From contig NZ_SOAV01000005.1 of assembly GCF_004364245.1 (NCBI RefSeq), positions 124,001 to 188,000 on the forward strand: DNA of 64,000 bases, read 5' to 3'. Under the pieces are notes generated by a model that saw only the letters and a list, made by a program, of their open reading frames with translations, had not been told where the DNA came from and did not search any database. Source of the DNA: Streptomyces sp. BK208. GTDB taxonomy: Bacteria; Actinomycetota; Actinomycetes; Streptomycetales; Streptomycetaceae. Each line of letters opens with the position of its first letter. The stretch's first letter is position 1. The translations under genes were made by a program, and so were the position numbers. Below are positions 1 to 10,126 of the stretch, in pieces.

Positions 1-113
1 ACGCACCTTTCTGATACGACGACGGCCGGATGAGGGTGTGGCCACGACTCTATCGTCAGTCCGACAAAATGAGCAGGGGACCCCACGTATGAGCACATGA
101 GGGACCTGCGACG

Positions 114-659
114 ATGGGGGGCGTGGCAGGTACGAACGGCAAGCAGAAGACGGCCCGGGACATGGTCCTCTCCCTGGGGGTCATCGTTCTCGCGGGACTG
201 GTCATGTATCTCTTCATCCCGCACGACGACGACGGCGGGCCCGACCTCAAGCGGGTCGACTACACGGTCGAGCTGACCACCGCGCGCCGCGCCGCACCGT
301 ACCCGGTGGCGGCGCCCGAGGGGCTGGCCGAGGAGTGGAAGCCGACCTCCGTCCGCTACCGCGGCACCGACGGCGACTCCTGGCACCTTGGCTACCGCGC
401 GCCCGACGGTGAGTACGTGGCCGTCGAGCAGTCGACGCGGAAGCCGGACGAGTTCATCGAGGAGGCCAGCCAGGGCGGGCGCAGGACCGCGACCACCGAG
501 GAGATCGGCGGCCGGACCTGGACCCGCTACACCGGCGGCCGGTACGAGGCCCTGGTACTGCGGGACACCGACGGCGTGAAGGGCGCGACGACGGTCGTCG
601 CCGGCACCGGGTCGTTCGAGCAGCTGGGCAGCATGGCCGCGGCGCTGAAGCTGGCCTGA
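114..659 (+). CDS. DUF4245 family membrane-anchored protein
   Basis: This 181-residue protein has a short cytoplasmic N-terminus, one transmembrane segment at about residues 17-36 (DMVLSLGVIVLAGLVMYLF) and an extracytoplasmic domain of about 140 residues. The overall shape and the R-V-D-Y-T-V-E-L start of the outer domain match the actinobacterial DUF4245 family, whose function is unknown. The ATG is preceded by GAGGGA at suitable spacing. It converges on the nitroreductase gene, with a strong hairpin between them. No catalytic motif is visible, so only the family assignment is offered. Confidence 0.85.
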   Translation: MGGVAGTNGKQKTARDMVLSLGVIVLAGLVMYLFIPHDDDGGPDLKRVDYTVELTTARRAAPYPVAAPEGLAEEWKPTSVRYRGTDGDSWHLGYRAPDGEYVAVEQSTRKPDEFIEEASQGGRRTATTEEIGGRTWTRYTGGRYEALVLRDTDGVKGATTVVAGTGSFEQLGSMAAALKLA

Positions 660-736
660 GCCGGCGCCGTAGCCGCGCGGTCCTCCGCGGGGGCCGTCCT
701 CGGGGGTGTCCTCGTGGGCCTTCCTCGCGGGCACGA

Positions 737-767
737 CGAAGCCCCCGGTGCGTCACCGGGGGCTTCG
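737..767. terminator. Bidirectional hairpin terminator
   Basis: A perfect 14-bp stem (737-750 pairing with 754-767) closes a CGT loop. It lies between the converging DUF4245 and nitroreductase genes and could stop transcription from both sides. Confidence 0.8.
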
Positions 768-818
768 ACGATGTGCGTGCGCGGGTCTCGGAGGACGCCG
801 GCGCACGGACCGCGGTCC

Positions 819-1409
819 TCAGACCGTGGTGACGACCTGGTCGTAGGCCAGGCGCGGGGAGCGCGGGAACCAGGCGTCCGGGCCCGGACGGCCGATGTTG
901 ACGACCATCAGCGGGGTGTGGTCGTCGTCCAGGAACTCCTTGCGCACGCCCTCGAAGTCGAAGCCGGTCATCGGTCCGGCGGCCAGGCCGGCGGCGCGGA
1001 CGCCGACGATGAAGTACGCGGCCTGCAGGGCGGCGTTCAGCGTGGCGGCGCCCTCGCGCACCGGGCGCTCGCTGAAGAAGGCGTCCTTCGCGGCGGGGAA
1101 GTGCGGGAAGAGGTGCGGCAGCTCCTCGTGGAACTCGTTGTCCGCCGAGAGGATCGCGACCAGCGGGGCGGCGGCGGTCTTGGGCCGGTTGCCCTCGGCC
1201 ATGTGCGCCACCAGGCGCTCGCGGGCCTCGGGGGAGCGGACCAGCGTGATGCGCAGCGGCGACTGGTTGAAGGCGGTCGGGCCGTACTTGACCAGGTCGT
1301 AGATCGCCTGCACCTGCTCCTCGGTCACCGGCTCGTCGGTGAAGGTGTTCGCGGTGCGGGCCTCGCGGAAGAGCAGGTCCTGGGCGGCGGGGTCAAGAAC
1401 GAGAGACAT
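819..1409 (-). CDS. Nitroreductase-family protein, malonic semialdehyde reductase (RutE)-like
   Basis: The 196-residue protein is a compact FMN-dependent nitroreductase-fold enzyme. The N-terminus carries the R-T-A-N-T-F segment. The K-Y-G-P-T-A-F-N-Q-S-P-L-R stretch at about residues 41-53 and the G-P-M-T-G-F-D segment near 145-151 are typical of the RutE/HadB subgroup, annotated as malonic semialdehyde reductase (3-oxopropanoate to 3-hydroxypropanoate using NAD(P)H). Length is normal for the group. No other rut genes are adjacent, so a pyrimidine-degradation role is not shown by context. A detoxifying nitroreductase is the alternative. The promoter carries a doubled TTGAAC motif. Confidence 0.85.
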   Translation of the reverse strand: MSLVLDPAAQDLLFREARTANTFTDEPVTEEQVQAIYDLVKYGPTAFNQSPLRITLVRSPEARERLVAHMAEGNRPKTAAAPLVAILSADNEFHEELPHLFPHFPAAKDAFFSERPVREGAATLNAALQAAYFIVGVRAAGLAAGPMTGFDFEGVRKEFLDDDHTPLMVVNIGRPGPDAWFPRSPRLAYDQVVTTV

Positions 1410-1732
1410 GCGTGATCTTTCTCCGGGTGCGTCGGCTCCACGTCCCGTGCGGGCCGGGAGCCGTTGACGGGGACGACCCTACGACAAAGAAGTTCAAGGT
1501 TCAACCAAAAAGGGGACGGCGGTGATCCGCTTCACCTGGCCGCGTGGGGCAAGGGGCGAGCGGACCTGTTCCCGCCGTCGACGCCGCACGGAAGGTGGCG
1601 TGACGGGCATCACACGTGATCGGCGATCACTTCCGGCGTCCGCCGCGGTCATGAAGGTCACATCGCCGCGCACCCCGCGCCGCCTCGGCATCGCGGAAAC
1701 CGCGGCACCTCGTACCCAAGGAGCGCAACGAC
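1410..1732. other. Intergenic region, 323 bp
   Basis: No coding sequence is supported here. It holds the nitroreductase promoter on the left. On the right is the palindrome GTGATCGGCGATCAC (1616-1630), a plausible operator for the DUF4287 gene, whose ribosome binding site (AAGGAG) lies just before 1733. Confidence 0.5.
1476..1504 (-). promoter_or_regulatory. Promoter of the nitroreductase gene with doubled TTGAAC motif
   Basis: Read on the minus strand, TTGAAC (1499-1504) is separated by 17 bases from TAGGGT (1476-1481), a good vegetative-type promoter. A second TTGAAC (1492-1497) follows one base after the first. A regulator binding this direct repeat would occlude the -35 element; MarR or HxlR type is a guess. 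Confidence 0.55.
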
Positions 1733-1951
1733 ATGACCGCCAGCGTGAAGGGCCCGGCCTCCTACTTCCCGTCCATCGAGAAGAAGTACGGCCGCCCGGT
1801 CGCGGAGTGGAAGGACCTCGTCCGGTCCTCGCCGCTCACCAAGCACATGGAACTGGTCACCTGGCTCAAGACCGAGCACGGCCTGGGCCACGGGCACGCC
1901 AACGCGCTCGTCGCGCACACCCTGGCCGAGGACACGGCGAAGGAGGGGTAG
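1733..1951 (+). CDS. DUF4287 domain small protein
   Basis: This 72-residue protein matches the short DUF4287 family: S-V-K-G-P-A-S-Y-F-P-S-I-E-K-K-Y-G-R-P near the start, then H-M-E-L-V-T-W-L-K and G-H-G-H-A-N-A-L-V. Its function is unknown; it is soluble and helical. AAGGAG precedes the ATG at good spacing. The TAG stop is part of the left arm of the inverted repeat that separates it from xseB, so the end of the gene is defined by a repeat element. Confidence 0.85.
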   Translation: MTASVKGPASYFPSIEKKYGRPVAEWKDLVRSSPLTKHMELVTWLKTEHGLGHGHANALVAHTLAEDTAKEG

Positions 1952-2038
1952 GGGTGTCGTTCGGATCAGGCCGGCTCCGGGCGACGGTGCCCTGTTGCCG
2001 ACCCCGCGACCCACGGCAAGATCCAAACGACACCCCTA
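1949..2038. repeat. Inverted-repeat element supplying both flanking stop codons
   Basis: The 19-base arms at 1950-1968 and 2019-2037 are inverted copies (AGGGGTGTCGTTYGGATC core) with two mismatches, around a spacer of about 50 bases. Each arm begins inside a TAG: 1949-1951 ends the DUF4287 gene, and its complement at 2036-2038 ends xseB. The element exactly fills the gap between two converging genes. It may act as a bidirectional terminator or be a small dispersed repeat. Confidence 0.75.
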
Positions 2039-2287
2039 GGCCCGCTCCTCGTCCTCGTCGGCTGCCTCCTCCTCGGCCAGCGCCGCGTCCAGGCGTGCCC
2101 GGGCGCCGTCCAGCCGGCGACGGCAGACCTTCGCCAGCTCCTCGCCCCGCTCCCACAGGGCGAGGGACTCCTCCAGCGTCGTACCGCCGGCCTCCAGCCG
2201 CCGGACCACCTCGATCAGCTCGTCCCGCGCCTGCTCGTACCCGAGCGCCTCGGACATCGCCGTCGGCTGCTCCACCTCGCTGGTCAT
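2036..2287 (-). CDS. xseB: Exodeoxyribonuclease VII small subunit
   Basis: The 83-residue protein has the family signature: [10 protein letters not shown] at residues 14-23, followed by [22 protein letters not shown] near 28-49, then an acidic C-terminal tail. It binds XseA to form the single-strand-specific exonuclease that works in repair and recombination in the cytoplasm. It lies nine bases downstream of xseA on the same strand, so the two form an operon. The stop codon sits in the inverted repeat described at 1949-2038. Confidence 0.95.
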   Translation of the reverse strand: MTSEVEQPTAMSEALGYEQARDELIEVVRRLEAGGTTLEESLALWERGEELAKVCRRRLDGARARLDAALAEEEAADEDEERA

Positions 2288-2296
2288 CCACCCACC

Positions 2297-3505
2297 CTAT
2301 GCGTCGACTCGTACGGAGAAATCGCCCTCGGAGACCCGCGCCCGCAGGGTCTCGCCCGGCTCCACCTCGCCGGGGTCACGGACCGCGTGGCCGTCGGCCC
2401 GCTGCAGCACGGCGTACCCGCGCTTGAGCGTCGCGGCGGGGGAGAGGGCGACCACGCGCGCGTGCGTGTGCGTCAGCTCGGAGTCGGCCCGGTCGAGGTG
2501 GTGCCGCAGCGCACGGCGGCCCCGCTCAAGCAGCGCCGTCACCTGCTCGGCCCGCTCCTCGATCATCCGGTGCGGATCCTGTATCGACGGCCGGGCCAGC
2601 GCGTGCGCCAGCCCCCGCTCCTCACGGTCGACGAACGCCGCCACACAGCGCCGGGCGCGGTCGCGCAGCAGCCGCACCCGCTCGTACTCCTCGCCGACGT
2701 CCGGCACGACCTTCTTCGCGGCGTCGGTCGGCGTGGACGCGCGCAGGTCGGCGACCAGGTCGAGCAGGGGGCTGTCCGGCTCGTGGCCGATCGCCGAGAC
2801 GACCGGCGTACGGCACTGGGCGACCGCCCGCACCAGCTGCTCGTCGGAGAACGGCAGCAGGTCCTCGACGCTGCCCCCGCCGCGCGCGACGACGATCACG
2901 TCGACGTCGTCGATCGCGTCCAGCTCCTTCACCGCCTGCACCACCTGCGGCACCGCGTGCACCCCCTGCACGGGGACGTTGCGCACCTCGAAGCGGACGG
3001 CGGGCCAGCGGTGCCGGGCGTTCTCCAGGACGTCCCGCTCGGCCGCCGAGGCCCGCCCGCACACCAGGCCGATCAGCTGCGGCAGGAACGGCAGCGGCTT
3101 TTTCCGCTCCGCCGCGAACAGTCCCTCGCGCGCGAGGGACTTCTTCAGCTGCTCCAGACGGGCCAGCAGCTCCCCGACGCCCACCGGTTTGATCTCGGCG
3201 GCCCGCAGCGACAGCTGCCCCCGCGGCGCGTACCACTCCGGCTTGGCGTGCACGACCACCCGGGCGCCCTCGCCCACCACGTCCGCCACGGCGTCGAACA
3301 CCTGCCGGTAGCAGGTCACGCTCACGGAGATGTCGTACGACGGGTCGCGCAGCGTCAGGAACACCACACCGGCGCCCGGCCGCCGCGACAACTGCGTGAT
3401 CTGCCCCTCGACCCACACCGCGCCGAGCCGGTCGATCCAGCCCCCGATCAGCCGGGACACCTCGCCCACGGGCAGGGGGCTTTCGGGGGTCGAGTTGGCA
3501 GCCAT
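2297..3505 (-). CDS. xseA: Exodeoxyribonuclease VII large subunit
   Basis: From the ATG at 3505 this encodes 402 residues. An N-terminal OB-fold (about residues 10-110; [12 protein letters not shown] and W-V-E-G-Q-I) precedes the catalytic exonuclease VII domain with [28 protein letters not shown] and S-A-I-G-H-E-P-D. A helical C-terminus follows for XseB binding. It degrades single-stranded DNA to oligonucleotides. A TTG ten codons further out (3535) is open, but ATG at 3505 matches the usual start of streptomycete homologues. It is co-transcribed with xseB. Confidence 0.95.
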   Translation of the reverse strand: MAANSTPESPLPVGEVSRLIGGWIDRLGAVWVEGQITQLSRRPGAGVVFLTLRDPSYDISVSVTCYRQVFDAVADVVGEGARVVVHAKPEWYAPRGQLSLRAAEIKPVGVGELLARLEQLKKSLAREGLFAAERKKPLPFLPQLIGLVCGRASAAERDVLENARHRWPAVRFEVRNVPVQGVHAVPQVVQAVKELDAIDDVDVIVVARGGGSVEDLLPFSDEQLVRAVAQCRTPVVSAIGHEPDSPLLDLVADLRASTPTDAAKKVVPDVGEEYERVRLLRDRARRCVAAFVDREERGLAHALARPSIQDPHRMIEERAEQVTALLERGRRALRHHLDRADSELTHTHARVVALSPAATLKRGYAVLQRADGHAVRDPGEVEPGETLRARVSEGDFSVRVDA

Positions 3506-3536
3506 GCGCCCGAGCGTAACGGCCGGGTCCGACAAT

Positions 3537-3635
3537 CCGGCCCTCCGTGTCCGTCCCCGGTCACACGCCCCGGCCCACCGCGGCCGTTCCCCGTCACAGG
3601 CCCCGGCCCTCCGTGTCCGTCCCCCGTCACACGCC
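3537..3635. repeat. 33-bp tandem repeat, three copies
   Basis: Three consecutive 33-base units (3537-3569, 3570-3602, 3603-3635) differ at only a few positions. The last unit overlaps the stop codon of the permease gene, so the array looks like an amplification of that gene's 3' end. It lies between the permease end and the xseA start. Confidence 0.8.
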
Positions 3636-5009
3636 CGCCGGGTCCGCGTCCCTGCGGCCCCTCCACTGCACCGCCAGCACCAGCAGACCCACCACCAGCC
3701 AGACCGCCCCGACCACCTGAGCGGTCCCCGACGCCTCGACGATCACCGCGATGGTGATCGCCGCGCCCAGCACCGGCACCAGCAGGTGCCGCCACCAGCT
3801 CACCGTCCCCCCTCGGCGCCGGACCGCGAACCAGCCCACCACGCTCGCGTGCAGCAGGGTGAACGCGGTCAGCGCGCCGACGTCGACGACCGAGACCAGG
3901 TGGTCGAGGCCGTCGTCCCGGCGGGCCGCCCACACCGCCGCCGCCATCGTGATCACCGCAGACACCAGCAGCGCCACCCGCGGCACCCCGGCGTCCGTCC
4001 GGGCCAGCACGCCCGGCAGCCGCCGGTCGCGGCCCATCGCGAACAGCAGCCGCCCGGCCGCCGCCTGCCCGGCCAGCGCCGCGAACGCCGCGCCGATCGC
4101 CTTGCTCACCGCCACCAGGTCGTGCAGCCACGTGCCCACCGAGGCGTCCACGGCGTCGTAGAACGCCGACCCCTGCAGCTCCGGCTCCGCCGCCAGCCGC
4201 GCCGACGACACCGGCTCCAGCAGCGCCACCAGGTAGGTCTGCGCCACGAACAGCACACCGGCCAGCGCCAGGCAGAACAGCAGCGCCCGCGCGACCTTCG
4301 CCGACCCTCCGGTGACCTCCTCGGCGAACGTGGCGATCGCGTCGAAGCCCAGGTACGACAGCACCGCCACCGACACCGCGCCGACCACCGCCGACAGTGC
4401 GAACGCGCCCTGCGTGCCGTCCCCGGACAGCGGCGACAGCCAGTCCCGCTCGGCCCCGTCCTGCGCCAGGACCACGATCGCCGTGGCCACGAAGACGAGC
4501 AGTACGACGATCTCCATGGCGAGCACCAGGAAGCCCACCCGGGCCGCCGTCCGCACCCCCCACAGGTTCAGCAGCGTCGTGACGACCACCGCGATCGCCG
4601 TCCACACCCACCGCGACACCTCGGGGACCAGCGCCTCCATCGCGATGCCGGAGAACAGGTAGGCCACCGCCGGGATGAGGATGTAGTCCAGCATCGCCAT
4701 CCAGCCCGCGACGAAGCCGGCCCCGTCGCCGAGCCCCGCGCGCGCGTAGGCGAACACCGACCCCGCCTGGGGGACCACCCGCACCATCTGGGCGTAGCTG
4801 AACGCGGTGAACGCCATGGCGACCGTGGCGACGACGTAGACCAGGGCCACCGCACCGTGCGACTTGGCGTCCAGCGTGCCGAACACGCCGACCGGCGCCA
4901 TGGGCGCGATGAACAGCAGCCCGTAGACGACCAGGTCCCTGAAGCCCAGGCTGCGCCTCAGCTGCTGCTGCTCACCGGCCCCGGGGGCCGTCGTACCGCT
5001 CTGCGACAT
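3627..5009 (-). CDS. APC-family amino acid permease
   Basis: The 460-residue product has about twelve hydrophobic segments. It opens with the [22 protein letters not shown] region typical of APC transporters, with F-A-Y-A-R-A-G-L-G following in TM2-3 and [10 protein letters not shown] in mid-protein. It imports an amino acid or related compound by proton symport or exchange; the substrate cannot be read. The ATG at 5009 is chosen because GGAGGA lies just upstream; an earlier in-frame start lacks this. It is divergent from ispH. Confidence 0.9.
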   Translation of the reverse strand: MSQSGTTAPGAGEQQQLRRSLGFRDLVVYGLLFIAPMAPVGVFGTLDAKSHGAVALVYVVATVAMAFTAFSYAQMVRVVPQAGSVFAYARAGLGDGAGFVAGWMAMLDYILIPAVAYLFSGIAMEALVPEVSRWVWTAIAVVVTTLLNLWGVRTAARVGFLVLAMEIVVLLVFVATAIVVLAQDGAERDWLSPLSGDGTQGAFALSAVVGAVSVAVLSYLGFDAIATFAEEVTGGSAKVARALLFCLALAGVLFVAQTYLVALLEPVSSARLAAEPELQGSAFYDAVDASVGTWLHDLVAVSKAIGAAFAALAGQAAAGRLLFAMGRDRRLPGVLARTDAGVPRVALLVSAVITMAAAVWAARRDDGLDHLVSVVDVGALTAFTLLHASVVGWFAVRRRGGTVSWWRHLLVPVLGAAITIAVIVEASGTAQVVGAVWLVVGLLVLAVQWRGRRDADPAGV

Positions 5010-5087
5010 CGTTCCTCCGCCTGCGCCTCGGACTCCGTCTCCAGACGTTCCCGCCAGTCTCCCCGGCAACGCCGCACCCACGCGATC

Positions 5088-5115
5088 TTTGACCCGCCGA
5101 ACGCGGCCTTACGAT
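5088..5115 (+). promoter_or_regulatory. Leaderless promoter of ispH
   Basis: TTTGAC (5088-5093), 16 bases and TACGAT (5110-5115) place the transcript start at or next to the ATG at 5123. The upstream ATG at 5114 begins inside the -10 element, so it cannot be the start. Confidence 0.65.
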
Positions 5116-5122
5116 GGGTGCC

Positions 5123-6139
5123 ATGACTGCTTCGCCTGGCCGCCGTGTCCTGCTCGCCGCCCCCCGTGGCTACTGCGCGGGTGTGGACCGCGCCGTGATC
5201 GCCGTCGAGAAAGCCCTGGAGCAGTACGGGGCTCCGGTGTACGTCCGGCACGAGATCGTGCACAACAAGTACGTCGTCCAGACCCTGGAGAAGAAGGGCG
5301 CGATCTTCGTCGAGCGGACGGAGGAGGTGCCCGAGGGGAACATCGTGATGTTCTCCGCGCACGGCGTGGCCCCCGTCGTCCACGAGGAGGCCGAGCGCGG
5401 CCGGCTCGCCACCATCGACGCCACCTGCCCGCTGGTCACCAAGGTCCACAAGGAAGCCGTACGTTTCGCCAACGACGACTACGACATCCTGCTGATCGGC
5501 CACGAGGGTCACGAGGAGGTCATCGGCACCTCCGGCGAGGCCCCCGACCACATCCAGCTCGTCGACGGACCCGAGGACGCCGCCAAGGTGGAGGTCCGTG
5601 ACCCGTCGAAGGTCGTCTGGCTCTCCCAGACCACCCTCTCCGTCGACGAGACCATGGAGACCGTCGACGCGCTCAAGGACAAGTTCCCGCAGCTCATCTC
5701 CCCGCCGAGCGACGACATCTGCTACGCCACGCAGAACCGCCAGCTCGCGGTGAAGCAGATGGGCACCGAGGCCGACCTGGTGATCGTCGTCGGCTCCCGC
5801 AACTCCTCCAACTCCAAGCGCCTCGTCGAGGTCGCCAAGCAGGCCGGCTCCCGCGCGGCGTACCTGGTGGACTTCGCCGACGAGATCGACGAGACCTGGC
5901 TGGACGGCGTCACCACGGTCGGCGTCACCTCCGGCGCCTCCGTCCCCGAGGTCCTGGTCGAGCAGGTCCTGGAGTGGCTCTCGCAGCGCGGCTTCGAGGA
6001 CGTGGAGATCGTCAAGGCCGCCGAGGAGTCGATCACCTTCTCCCTCCCCAAGGAGCTGCGCCGCGACCTGCGCGAGGAGGCGGCGTCCCTGGTGGCGGAG
6101 CGGGGCGGCTCGGGCACGGCGGGTACGCCCGGAGCGTGA
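5123..6139 (+). CDS. ispH: 4-hydroxy-3-methylbut-2-enyl diphosphate reductase
   Basis: The 338-residue enzyme catalyses the last step of the non-mevalonate (MEP) isoprenoid pathway, reducing HMBPP to IPP and DMAPP with a 4Fe-4S cluster. All three cluster cysteines are visible: A-P-R-G-Y-C-A-G-V near residue 18, D-A-T-C-P-L-V-T-K near 107, and C-Y-A-T-Q-N-R-Q near 200. H-A and E-C motif surroundings are intact, as is the S-x-N C-terminal substrate site (S-R-N-S-S-N-S). The start at 5123 is set by the leaderless promoter. ppgK follows closely with its own leaderless promoter. Confidence 0.95.
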   Translation: MTASPGRRVLLAAPRGYCAGVDRAVIAVEKALEQYGAPVYVRHEIVHNKYVVQTLEKKGAIFVERTEEVPEGNIVMFSAHGVAPVVHEEAERGRLATIDATCPLVTKVHKEAVRFANDDYDILLIGHEGHEEVIGTSGEAPDHIQLVDGPEDAAKVEVRDPSKVVWLSQTTLSVDETMETVDALKDKFPQLISPPSDDICYATQNRQLAVKQMGTEADLVIVVGSRNSSNSKRLVEVAKQAGSRAAYLVDFADEIDETWLDGVTTVGVTSGASVPEVLVEQVLEWLSQRGFEDVEIVKAAEESITFSLPKELRRDLREEAASLVAERGGSGTAGTPGA

Positions 6140-6156
6140 CCGTCAGTCGTCCGTCG

Positions 6157-6162
6157 TAACGT
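6157..6162 (+). promoter_or_regulatory. Leaderless -10 element of ppgK
   Basis: TAACGT lies six bases before the ATG at 6169 and there is no ribosome binding site, which suggests a leaderless transcript. The -35 region is weak. Confidence 0.5.
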
Positions 6163-6168
6163 GGGGCC

Positions 6169-6909
6169 ATGCAGATCTTCGGCGTGGACATCGGCGGATC
6201 CGGTATCAAGGGCGCCCCTGTGGACCTCGACAGGGGCGACCTGACCCAGGAGCGCTGCAAGGTGCTGACCCCGCACCCGGCGACCCCCGACGGCGTGGCC
6301 GACGGGGTCAAGGAGGTCGTGGAGCACTTCGGCTGGACCGGCCCGGTCGGTCTCACCTTCCCGGGCGTGGTCACCAGCGGCGCCATGGTGCGCACCGCGG
6401 CCAACGTCGACAAGAGCTGGGTCGACACCGACGCGCGCGCCCTGTTCAGCGAGCGGCTGGGCGGACTGGACGTGACGGTCGTCAACGACGCGGACGCGGC
6501 GGGCGTCGCCGAGATGCGCTTCGGGGCCGGCCGCGGCCGCAAGGGCACCGTCGTCCTGCTCACCTTCGGCACCGGCATCGGCAGCGCGGTCTTCGCCGGC
6601 GGGGTCCTCGTCCCCAACAGCGAGCTGGGCCACCTGGAGCTGGACGGGCACGACGCGGAGAAGCGGGCCTCCAGCAAGGTCAAGGAGGACCACGACATGT
6701 CGTGGGAGCACTGGGCCCACCGCGTCCAGAAGTACCTCGCCCACGTCGAGATGCTGTTCTCGCCCGAGCTGTTCGTCATCGGCGGCGGGGTCAGCCGCAA
6801 GGCCCACAAGTTCCTGCCCCACATCGAGGGCATCCGGGCGGAGATCGTCCCCGCTCAGCTCCAGAACAACGCGGGGATCGTGGGGGCGGCGATGCACGCC
6901 GCCGGCTGA
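6169..6909 (+). CDS. ppgK: Polyphosphate glucokinase
   Basis: This 246-residue ROK-family sugar kinase phosphorylates glucose using polyphosphate (and usually ATP). Visible motifs are the phosphate-binding [11 protein letters not shown] at residues 3-13, V-V-N-D-A-D-A-A-G near 107-115 holding the catalytic Asp, and the second phosphate loop L-T-F-G-T-G-I-G-S near 134-142. S-E-L-G-H-L-E-L follows, then the F-V-I-G-G-G-V-S C-terminal motif. Length is typical. It acts in cytosolic sugar metabolism downstream of ispH, and converges on the DUF6542 gene with only ten bases between. Confidence 0.95.
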   Translation: MQIFGVDIGGSGIKGAPVDLDRGDLTQERCKVLTPHPATPDGVADGVKEVVEHFGWTGPVGLTFPGVVTSGAMVRTAANVDKSWVDTDARALFSERLGGLDVTVVNDADAAGVAEMRFGAGRGRKGTVVLLTFGTGIGSAVFAGGVLVPNSELGHLELDGHDAEKRASSKVKEDHDMSWEHWAHRVQKYLAHVEMLFSPELFVIGGGVSRKAHKFLPHIEGIRAEIVPAQLQNNAGIVGAAMHAAG

Positions 6910-6919
6910 GCACCGCCCG

Positions 6920-7513
6920 TCACGCCGGGGGGCGGTTGCGCGCGGCGGCCCGTCGTCGCCGCACCAGCCGGATCCGGCGGACGATGACGGCCGACCCGGC
7001 GACCAGCGTCCCGCCGTACAGCCACCCGGCCTCGGTGGCCAGCGCGGTCACGAGCCCCATCAGCCGCCCGCCGAGGCCGTCGCCGCTCTCGGCGACGGGG
7101 ACCAGGCCCACGGCGAAGGCGATCGGCACCACCACGGGGGCGGTCAGCAGGTCGCCCCGGCGCACCCAGAGCGCGGTGAGCAGGCTCACCGGCACGAACA
7201 GCACCCCGTACACGGTCAGGGACGCGCCGAACAGCAGCTCGTCCACGAAGCCCAGCAGGGTCATCAGGGCCGCGCAGAACAGACCGCTGCCCAGCCCGGT
7301 CAGCCGTGGGTTGGGCATCTCGCGCAGGGCGCGCACCACTCTGGCCACCGGCGAACCCGGCCCGGGGGCGGGTCGCGCGGGGACCGTGCGCTGCCTCACC
7401 GGCCGCCCGAGGGGCCGCGCGGCGGCGGCGGTGCCGCCCCGGCCCTGCGAGGGCAGCGGCGCCCCGTTCCGTCGCGGTCCGTACTCTGCAGGTCGCGTCC
7501 TGTGTTGCTCCAC
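6920..7513 (-). CDS. DUF6542 family membrane protein
   Basis: The 197-residue protein starts with a basic, Pro/Gly-rich tail of about 75 residues (R-P-L-G-R-P-V-R-Q-R). Four hydrophobic segments follow at about 76-180, ending in an arginine-rich cytoplasmic tail (R-R-I-R-L-V-R-R-R-R). This organisation fits the DUF6542 family seen beside ychF in streptomycetes. Function is unknown. The GTG start is supported by TAAGTT (minus strand, 7520-7525) six bases upstream, a leaderless arrangement. Confidence 0.75.
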   Translation of the reverse strand: MEQHRTRPAEYGPRRNGAPLPSQGRGGTAAAARPLGRPVRQRTVPARPAPGPGSPVARVVRALREMPNPRLTGLGSGLFCAALMTLLGFVDELLFGASLTVYGVLFVPVSLLTALWVRRGDLLTAPVVVPIAFAVGLVPVAESGDGLGGRLMGLVTALATEAGWLYGGTLVAGSAVIVRRIRLVRRRRAAARNRPPA

Positions 7514-7519
7514 TGGACC

Positions 7520-7525
7520 AACTTA
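7520..7525 (-). promoter_or_regulatory. Leaderless -10 element of the DUF6542 gene
   Basis: TAAGTT on the minus strand lies six bases before the GTG at 7513, without a ribosome binding site. Confidence 0.45.
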
Positions 7526-7698
7526 GGTCGGTTTATGTGCTGAACAGCCCGACAGACACGCCGTAGGACGTGCCTTGGCCAAGCGTTCGACTCCGGACGA
7601 GGCCGGCACGGCACACCCCGTAGACTGGTGGATCGGCCCACGCCTGGCCCTGTCACCTCCCATCCAGCCTCCGCATCTCACGTACGGGAAGTCGCAAC

Positions 7699-8787
<1,089 letters not shown>

Positions 8788-8828
8788 CCCGCCCGGGTCC
8801 GTAGGCCGACAGGGTCCGCGGTGCGCTT

Positions 8829-8863
8829 CGGTGCCCTCGCCGTTCGTTGCGGCGAGGGCACCG
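8829..8863. terminator. Bidirectional hairpin terminator after ychF
   Basis: A perfect 14-bp stem (8829-8842 with 8850-8863) around a 7-base loop sits between the converging ychF and lipoprotein genes. Confidence 0.8.
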
Positions 8864-8906
8864 TTCGTTCGTCCGGCGGGCGGTGTGGTTCGCGTCGCGG
8901 GGGCGG

Positions 8907-9785
8907 TCAGCCCTGCGTGCTGGTGCCCTGCAGTGCCTGGTCCGTCATGTCGGCCACCTGTCCGGCCGGCGGGGCCTCGGCGTCGACCTCGGTGCCGAAG
9001 TCCGAGTACTGCATCACCGTGGTCATCTTGAGCTGCTCCGGGGACCCGCTGCCGTCCGGCTCGGCGGACGCGGAGGCGGGAGCCTTGACGGTCATGTCGA
9101 TCTGCTGGCGACGGAGGCGGCCCTCGTCGTCGAGCCAGACCTGCATGGGCAGCGTCGGGCCGAGCTGCTCGGCCAGCTGGTCGCCGCCCGGAATCCTGGA
9201 GACGTCCACGGAGACCTTGTAGTGCGTGGTGTCGACTCCGTCGATCTTCTCGGTGCCGGCCTTCTCGACGTTCTTGTCGATGATCGCCTTGGCGTAGGCG
9301 GCGGTCTGCGCGGGGTCGCCGATCTGCTGGTTGCTCACCCCCTGCCGCGCGGCCACCTTCTTCAGGTCGATCTTGATCCAGGACTTGCCGCCGGGAGCCT
9401 TCTGGCCGGGCACCTTCTGGTAGAGGACCTGCTCGACCACCCGCTGCTCGATGCTCTTGTCCTGCGCCGTGACGGTCATGACGCTGTCGCCCTCGGCCAG
9501 GTCGATGACACCCTCGGCGTCGGACGTGATCGTCCTGCCCTTCGCCGAGAGCTTCATGTCGATGGTCATCCGTGCCGACTCGGCTTCGGCCGTCTTGTCG
9601 TAGGCCGCGCGCACCTCCACCGTGCCCTGCTCACGGGCGCCGGTGCTCCTGCTCGCGCTCGTGCCCGGTGACGCGTCGCCCCCCTTGGCCCCGGACCCAC
9701 CGTCTCCGCCGCACCCGGACAGGACGACGCTTCCCATGAGCGCGGAAAGCGCGATCGCACCGGTCTTCGTCCCCTTGACGCGCAT
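8907..9785 (-). CDS. LppX/LprG-like lipoprotein
   Basis: The product has a lipoprotein signal peptide with lipobox V-L-S-G-C, giving a lipidated Cys followed by a Gly/Ser-rich linker. A domain of about 220 residues follows, with alternating strands (M-T-I-D-M-K-L-S, S-V-M-T-V-T-A) and the V-D-T-T-H-Y-K-V-S-V-D and M-Q-V-W-L-D-D-E-G-R-L-R-R segments seen in LolA/LppX-type half-barrel lipoproteins. A role in carrying or sensing a hydrophobic ligand outside the membrane is inferred from the fold. The start may be 9785 (GGGGAG upstream) or four codons earlier at 9797. Confidence 0.75.
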   Translation of the reverse strand: MRVKGTKTGAIALSALMGSVVLSGCGGDGGSGAKGGDASPGTSASRSTGAREQGTVEVRAAYDKTAEAESARMTIDMKLSAKGRTITSDAEGVIDLAEGDSVMTVTAQDKSIEQRVVEQVLYQKVPGQKAPGGKSWIKIDLKKVAARQGVSNQQIGDPAQTAAYAKAIIDKNVEKAGTEKIDGVDTTHYKVSVDVSRIPGGDQLAEQLGPTLPMQVWLDDEGRLRRQQIDMTVKAPASASAEPDGSGSPEQLKMTTVMQYSDFGTEVDAEAPPAGQVADMTDQALQGTSTQG

Positions 9786-9910
9786 GTGACTCCCCATCTC
9801 CCCATCGCCTTCGACGAGCCGCGGCCGTGGTCATCTCGCCCGCACGGTGTGCCGGATGCCCCGGACCGATCACAACACACCTGTATATGAGGGGATTTGG
9901 GCCACGGCTC

Positions 9911-10126
9911 TTAGTTCAGGGCCACCACCAGCATGGTGATGGCGGCGACGAGTACGACCCCTCCCACGACCCGCTGCATCGTGTAGCCCGCGGGAGAGGG
10001 CTCCGAGGCGTCGTAGTCCTTCACGAAAGGCTTCTGGAGGGGCCGGTTCAACTTCCACAGGAGTTGTGGTCTGACCACTTGGACCAGGGCCATCACGATG
10101 AACAGGGACAGGATCACTACGCTCAT
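9911..10126 (-). CDS. Small two-helix membrane protein
   Basis: This 71-residue protein has hydrophobic segments at about residues 2-18 and 51-69, joined by a loop containing R-P-Q-L-L-W-K-L-N-R-P. That loop resembles small DUF6199-like membrane proteins, but the match is uncertain. The ATG has AAGGA upstream. It lies downstream of no obvious partner and its role is unknown. Confidence 0.65.
   Translation of the reverse strand: MSVVILSLFIVMALVQVVRPQLLWKLNRPLQKPFVKDYDASEPSPAGYTMQRVVGGVVLVAAITMLVVALN

Noticed and set aside
69..92. A seven-codon ORF before the DUF4245 gene
   Set aside because: No ribosome binding site and too short to judge; the TATCGT upstream is too far (12 bases) for a leaderless start.
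3506..3535. TTG start ten codons upstream of the xseA ATG
   Set aside because: No ribosome binding site, and the extra residues are not typical of the family.
5114..5122. An ATG three codons upstream as the ispH start
   Set aside because: It begins within the TACGAT -10 element, so it would not be in the transcript.
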